NCBI RefSeq assembly: GCF_022682495.2
Contig: NC_071399.1
Location: 56,288,873 to 56,352,872, forward strand
DNA: 64,000 nucleotides
Direction: 5' to 3'
Origin: Desmodus rotundus
Lineage: Eukaryota > Chordata > Mammalia > Chiroptera > Phyllostomidae
In this document: positions 57,816 to 64,000 of the stretch, piece by piece
Layout of the letters: each line of letters starts with the position of its first letter
How positions within the stretch are numbered: position 1 is the stretch's first letter
Translations under genes and position numbers: made by a program
The notes under the pieces: model-generated
What the model was told of the DNA's origin: nothing
The model's input: only the letters and a program-made list of their open reading frames with translations
Database searches by the model: none

Positions 57816-60149
57816 TAATAATAGCACACACACACAAAAAGAATATATTAAATAAAAAGAAAGGATCAGATCTTTAAAGCACTTTCTTTTCTTACACTTT
57901 CTGCTTTTTATCCTCATTCTCCCCCCAGTCTGATAGTTGTGCTAAAATAATTTGAATTTGGAGAAGTTGGAGAAAGACACTCAAAGAAAGAGAAGTGCTT
58001 CTTTGGAATAATTTTTGCTTGGGGAGGGCATGACCCTAAGGGGGTACCAGGAGAACAATTTAAGCCACTTGCTTCTATGGTGATCTCTTTCTCTCCCATA
58101 CAGGTTAGCTACCTTGAATACCATGACAATATTCTGCCTTTTATCCATCATATTTTCCTTCATGCATCCATACTGGCTAATTGGTGAATAAGTGAAGCAA
58201 ATCTGATACACAATTACACAATTTATTAATGTCACTGATCTGTCCAGAATCAACAGAAAAACTGGCTGTTTTATAGATCCCTTTAAAATTTTAAAAACAC
58301 ACATGCTTTGAAGTACATATTTATACAAAATTCAAATCTATCTTTTGGTGCCCTTTGCATTTTTAAGCTGTCTTTGTAGGACTATCTGTGTTTAAAAAAA
58401 AAAAAAAAAAAAACCTGTCCACAATCATTCCCAAATTACTCTTGTCCCTCCACCATTTATTTATATTTAAATAGAGGCTTCATAACTTGAGTTTGGAGTA
58501 TGTACAGCCCATACTCAAACACTGAAATATTTTTTGGTAATCACTCTAAAGCTAGTTGATTTTATTTCAAATGTGCAGAAAATATATTTCTGTGACCAAA
58601 ATCATACAAAGAAATAAACATTTACTTTCTGTTATGTCTTTACACAGAAGTCGATATTAATCTGACCTTCACTATTCTTATTTTGGAAGTTTTATTGTGC
58701 AAACCTCTTTTACCTCATATGAAGTTTATTTGTTTCTAAAACATCATTTGAATTTAATACTAATACATTTCATTAGTTTTTCTTCATTACTTCAAGGATC
58801 TATAGATACATAAATAAAGATATGGAAATATATAAAATTAAATCCAGATGGACTTAAATTTGTTTGGAGTCAATAATTCTTAAAACTTCATGGAAAATGA
58901 AGATAAATGAATTTTGGACATGAAGTAAAAAAAAGGATTTCATTAATAAGATGTTAAAGACAAGTTTCATAAATTGAACATATTAAAATTAAAAACAGAG
59001 TAAAATGTACTCTAAACTGGTAAAAATATTTAAAGAGACATGACCAACACATTTCCACAAATCAATAAAAGCAGAATAAAAAGCTAGAAAGAAAAATGAA
59101 TAATAAAAACAAGTATTTCAAAGACTAGGGCACACCACTCTTAACATATAAAAAAAACATCCAACCTGGACTCACAACACCCACTTGTCTTTTTTATTTT
59201 TAGCTTATTTCACCCTTCTGCAGTACTGGATAATGCCGTCACATTCTGTTGTGATTCTCTTCTGGCTTGCAGGATATTCTCAATCACTCTTGTTTGTATG
59301 TCAGACTAATTTCTTCATGTTACCACACCCTCCTATTAGTGCAACTGTTGTGTTTAACAAAGTTGTCCCACACACCTTTTATATCAGAAGCACTATGAAA
59401 CTCATGCATGATAGGAAATGAAAAGGCACCGTCCTTGTTCTCCTTGTCTTCCAAGTGTTTATGATCTAGTGAAAGGAGACAGGGCATAAGAGATAACTTT
59501 TAGCATTACCTTTCTCACCCAATGACTCTACCATAGTAAGGTGATATATGACCTCCTCTGTGAAACCTTCCCAAAGCTTGTTTGTCAGCTGTCACACAGT
59601 CCAGGTGCTACAGGCACCACTACTACTTTGTATTTTCTTTTTTGTGCAGAGGGATCATGTTTTCATATGGTCTGGGAGGAGAGCAAACAATGAACATATC
59701 ATAAAAATCACATCCTATATTTTACAATGAAGGTAGTAAAATATATGACATTTTAATGCAAGTAAATCAATGACAGAAACCTCAAAAAGGAAATGGCAGT
59801 GAAATGAGGGAATGGGCAAATTAGGAATATTTGTAGGATGCTTGTGAGAAATGAGAGAAATGTTTATCTTGACTTTTGTAGAGAAATTAAGACTCTGGAA
59901 GAGGTGTTTGGCCTTTGGAATTTATAAATCTTGTTTTAAATCAAAAAGAAATCATGCAAACAAAAGCGGACACAATTTACAAATATGAGCAACTTTAGGG
60001 GATAAATTGCTAAAGTCAGTGGTTGTACACATTCATCCCATCCCCTGCTTGTAATATGGTCAGCGAAAAGATGAATACTTATATAACATAGTTCTAAAGG
60101 TACATTAAGTAGAGAGAGAGGTGAGTCAGACATCATACTGATAGTTTAC
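57816..60149. other. Low-copy AT-rich DNA with an L2-like trace
   Basis: A poly(A) run of about 20 bases lies near 58393-58413. 59548-59650 ('GACCTCCTCTGTGAAACCTT' 'CCCAAAGC') may be L2-like. No gene recognised; the 115-codon minus-strand frame at 57981-58328 has no identifiable domain. Confidence 0.4.
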
Positions 60150-60510
60150 GAGATTCATCTGGGGATTATTATACTATGAGAAATAAGCCAGTCAGAGCAA
60201 GACAAATGTCGTATGATCTCACTTATATGTGAAATCTAATGAACAAAATAAACTGATGAACAAAACAGAAACAGAGTCATGGATACTTGGAGCAGCCTGA
60301 CAGCTGTCAGAGAGGAGTGGGGAGGGGGAACTTGATGAAAGAAAGTGAAGGGATTAGTCAAAGGACATATACGTATAACCCATAGACACAGACAACAGTG
60401 TGGTGATGGACTAAGAGAAGAGAGAGCAAGAACTAGGAGTAGGGGGTATAGAGAAGAATAGGAACATCTACAATAGTGTCAACATAAAAGAAAAAAATAT
60501 TTTTAAAAAG
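60150..60510 (+). repeat. LINE-1 3' end, sense
   Basis: 'AGAAATAAGCCAGTCAGAGC' 'AAGACAAATGTCGTATGATC' 'TCACTTATATGTGAAATCTA' is the ORF2 end, then 'CATGGATACTTGGAGCAGCC' and a G-rich 3' UTR, ending in an A-rich tail near 60505. Confidence 0.8.
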
Positions 60511-61735
60511 ATCCATCTTTTAATTGAAAGAACATTTATTTGTGGTCCTGCTTTAGTTCCCTTTCCAAAGAGACCTTTAATCTCCCATCATTTATAATGT
60601 GGCTATAATATGTGCATAACCAAAAGAAGTCTCAGAAATTGTCTATTTCTTGTAGTTGTTCACATTTTTCAGTAGCAGGTGAACACCATAAATTCACAGC
60701 ATAAATAAAGGACTTTATTTTGACTACTTGCAAATTTTGGTCAGCAAGTAACATTCTGAGGGTTGCAGGCACGGTCTTTATAGAAAATATTCAAAGAGAA
60801 GTCTTCCAAAAACTAGTAATTATGTCAGTTAACAAAATTTTAAAGTAACCTGAAATGTGACCTTATTTTCTGATATTAAATTTTTCAAACATATAATCAA
60901 TTTTAATGTATTTAACAAATATCTACATTACTAAGGTTTACTCTTCCCTAGATGCCATGTGACCATTTGTGTGTGTTTGTGGTTGTTCAGTGATTAAGCA
61001 GGCAGTTCTGATCTTGAAACACACACAGCCTCGCATAAGAGAGGACATGTAAACAAATGGCACAAAGGGAAAAAATGGTAAAGCTAGGCAAATATGGAGG
61101 AGGGGCATTTAAACAAGGCTCTGAGAAAGAAGCAAATGCTTCACAGTTGGGGTGATATTTGAGCTGGCCTTTAAGGTTGATTATGACACTGAGTGGCCAT
61201 TGTAAAAAGAAAAAAACATTTCAGACTAATTTCTTCCATTTCCATTTCCTACAAAAACTTGATTCCAGGCTCTTTATTCTTGTATTATTTCTTTAGTGCT
61301 GAGTCTCATTACCAAGCCAAGTTTCTACAAACAGCTTGGTGGAATTCACCCTCTTTTGAGACCAACACCTAAATCTTTCCAGGACTTAAATCACCCTTTT
61401 TAAATTAACTCACTCTTCTACATCAATTATTTCTGTATTTTTTGCAAAGGGTTTATTACCTATGAAAATCAGGACCTTGGATTTCCACTGTGGGCATAGT
61501 TGCCTAAAGTTCTTTCTGATGGCCAAAACAATTTGCAAGTCATAAATTTCACAGAGTCCCCTGAATACATAGTTCTCTACATAAATCTCGAGCCACCTTT
61601 ATTTTGTGCAAGTTTCTCTGAGACACTGTGTATTAAATGTTATATCCTTTCTTGTTCTAAATCCTATGGCTCATGCTACTCCTCTCACTCTCTTTCCTTC
61701 AGTTATCAATCAGCTTATCATGCTATGCACGTATA
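60511..61735. other. Unassigned DNA
   Basis: Mixed composition, no gene or named repeat. Confidence 0.45.
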
Positions 61736-64000
61736 TTTTTCTTTCTTTTAATTTAATCTTTATTGTACTATTTTCCGTTACCATTTAGTTTCCTTATAAT
61801 TCCCTTCTCTCAGCAATCACCACCCTGTTGTCCATGTCCATGAGTCCTTTTTCCTTTTTGCTTAGTAATCCACCACCTAATATTACCCCCTTTAGATGTC
61901 ATGCTGCTCTCCATCTATGAGTCTGTCCCCATTTTCCTCATTAGTTCAGTTTGTTCATTAGATTCCACATATGAGTTAAATCATATGGTATTTGTCTTTC
62001 TCTGACTGGCTTATTTCACTTACTGCAGTGTTCTCCAAGTCCATCCACACTGTCACAAAAGGAAAATTTTTCTTCTTTTTTATGGCTGAGTACTATTTCA
62101 TTGCATTTTATCCACTCACTACTGATGGATGCTGGGGCTGCTTCCATATCTTGGTGATTTTAAATAACACTGCAGTGAACATGGGAGTGCTTATTTTCTT
62201 TCAAATTAGTGTTTTGGGTTCCTTCAGATACATCCAGAAATGGAATCACTGGGTCAAAAGGCAAATTCATTTTAGTTTTTTGAGATATTTACATACTGCT
62301 TTTCACAGTGGCTGCACCAATCTGCATTCCTACCAACAGATCAAAGTGTTCCCCTTTCTCCACATCCTCATCAGCCCTTGTTGTTTGTTGATTTATTGAT
62401 GATAGCCATCCTGACAGGTGTGAAATTATATCTCACTGTTGTTTTAATGTGCATCTCTCTGATGATTAGTGATGCTGAGAATCTTTTCATATTCCTACTG
62501 ACCATCTGTATATCCTCCTTATAGAAGTGTCTAATCAGGGCCTTTTCCCATTCTTTAATTGGGTTGTTTGATTTTTTGGTGTTGAGTTTTATAAGTTCTT
62601 TATAAATTTTGATAATTAACCCCTTATCAGATGTATTGGTGAATATGTTCTCAAATTCTGTGTTGTTTTTATTTTGTTGATGATATCCTTTGCTGTGCAA
62701 AAAACTTTTAGTATGATGAAGTCTCATTTGCTTATTTTCTCTTTTGTTTCCCTTTCCTGGGGACATATATTTGATAAAATATTGCTACCAGCAATGCCTG
62801 AGATTTTGCTGCCTATGTTTTCTTCTACAATTTTCATAGTTTCAGCTCTAGCATTTAAGTTTTTGACCCATTTTGAATTTGTTCGTGTGTATGGTGTAAG
62901 AAGGTGGTCTGGTTTTGTTTTTCTGCACTTGTCTGTCCATTTTATCCAACACCATTTATTGAATAAACTATCATTAGCTCTTTGTGTATACTTGCTTCTT
63001 CTGTCAAATATTAATGAACTATACAGCTGTGGGTTTATGCCTGGACTCTCTATTCTGTTTCATTGATCTATGTGTCTGTTCTTATGCCAGTACCAGGCTG
63101 TTGTGATTAATATGGCCTTATAGAATAGCTTCATTCTAAGTAGTGTGATTACTCCAACTTTGTTCATTTTTCTCAGGATACATGTTGCTATATAGATCCT
63201 TTTGTGGTTCCATATACATTTTTGAAATATTTGTCCTAGTTCTATAAATATGTCATTGGAATCTTGATAGGAATGGTGTTGAATCTACATATTGTTTTGG
63301 GTAGTATGCACATTTTAAATATGTTAATTCTTCATATCCATGAATATGGTATATGCTTCCACTTATTTGTATCTTCTTCAATTTCTGACTTCAGTGTCAT
63401 ATAATTTTCTGAGTACAGGTGTTTTACATCCTTGGTTTGGTTTATTCCTTGGTATTTTATTCTTTTTGTAGCAATTGTGAATGGGATTGTTCCCTTAATT
63501 TCCCTTTTGTATGTTTGTTATTCGCATATAAAAATGCAACTTATTTCTGGAAATTAATTTTGTATCATGCTACTTTGTTGAATTCATTGATCAGTTCTAG
63601 CAGTTTCTTGGTGGAGTCTGTGGGGTTCTCTATGTACAATATCATGTCCTCTACAAATAATGATAGTTTTACTTCTTGCTTTTAAATTTGGATGACTTTT
63701 ATTTTTTCTGTCTGATTGCTGTGGCTAGGATTTCCAGTACTATGTTAAATAAGGGAGGTGAAAGTGGGCATACTTGTCTTGTTCCTGAACTTAAGTAGAA
63801 CATTTGTAGTTTTGCCGTTTGAGTATAACACTGGTAGCGGGTTTGTCATATATGGCCTTTTTTATGTTTAGGTATGATTTCTCTATTCCCACTTTGCTGG
63901 GAGTTTTTATCTTAAATGGGTCCTGGATTGTATTAAATGTTTTTTTTCTGTATTTATTGATATGATTATGTGGTTTTTATCCTTCATTTTGTTTATGTGG
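61736..64000 (-). repeat. Long antisense LINE-1, running off the window
   Basis: The 3' UTR (from 'ATTGTACTATTTTCCGTTAC') leads into antisense ORF2 that continues to the end of the window, so at least 2.2 kb. Recognisable antisense pieces include 'GTTTTGGGTTCCTTCAGATA', 'AATGGAATCACTGGGTCAAA', 'CTCATTTGCTTATTTTCTCT', 'CAACACCATTTATTGAATAA' and 'CCTTGGTATTTTATTCTTTT'. It has a number of indels. The full element could be much longer beyond 64000. Confidence 0.88.
62371..62766 (-). pseudogene. LINE-1 ORF2p fragment, 131 codons
   Basis: The open frame follows the L1 ORF2p C-terminal half: 'SDKGLIIKIYKELIKLNTKK', '[20 protein letters not shown]', '[20 protein letters not shown]' and '[13 protein letters not shown]'. 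It is not a complete protein and the Met is internal. ORF2 encodes endonuclease and reverse transcriptase used for retrotransposition. Neighbouring frames are disrupted. Confidence 0.85.

Overview
The window looks like nuclear, intergenic or deep-intronic DNA from a mammal, most likely a yangochiropteran (echolocating) bat. The main evidence is a set of tRNA-derived SINEs of the bat VES type at ten sites (head like 'CCCTGGCTGGTGTGGCTCAG', pol III A and B boxes, CT-rich body, A-rich tail). With them are bat-style LINE-1 3' ends, two decayed mariner copies and two short mariner-like inverted-repeat elements. MIR, L2 and MLT1-type relics show a placental-mammal background. I cannot resolve the bat family from sequence alone.

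I found no intact cellular protein-coding gene and no recognisable structural RNA gene. The open reading frames are short (147 codons at most). Those with meaning are pieces of LINE-1 ORF2 or mariner transposase, all broken or truncated.

Layout: 0-8.7 kb holds a mariner carrying a nested solo LTR, further solo LTRs on both strands, a VES SINE and a 5'-inverted L1. 8.7-10.3 kb is AT-rich with nothing identified. 10.3-13.3 kb is antisense L1 of several ages with a VES insertion. 13.3-20 kb has SINEs, a MIR, two related LTR-like copies and an antisense LTR. 20.5-26.9 kb is the densest part: two MITEs, four solo LTR calls (two of one family), an L1 carrying a nested LTR, and an MLT1 LTR. 27-29.4 kb is unassigned. 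29.4-34.3 kb holds three L1 segments, one split by a SINE and two arranged tail to tail. 34.3-43.9 kb is mostly low-copy AT-rich DNA with two VES SINEs and one L1. 44-50 kb has a young antisense L1, a second mariner, a large microsatellite and a VES SINE. 50-57.8 kb has two MLT1 LTRs, L1 3' ends, L2 and MIR relics and a young sense L1. The window ends in a long antisense L1 that runs past base 64000.

Nothing here works together as a pathway. The biology is layered transposition, and the nesting gives a relative order of events. I did not find a new biological system. The best leads are the nested solo LTR in the mariner, the two mariner-like MITEs (one with an unusual three-arm hairpin), and the two young L1 3' ends in opposite orientation. 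All repeat-family names come from pattern recognition without a database search.
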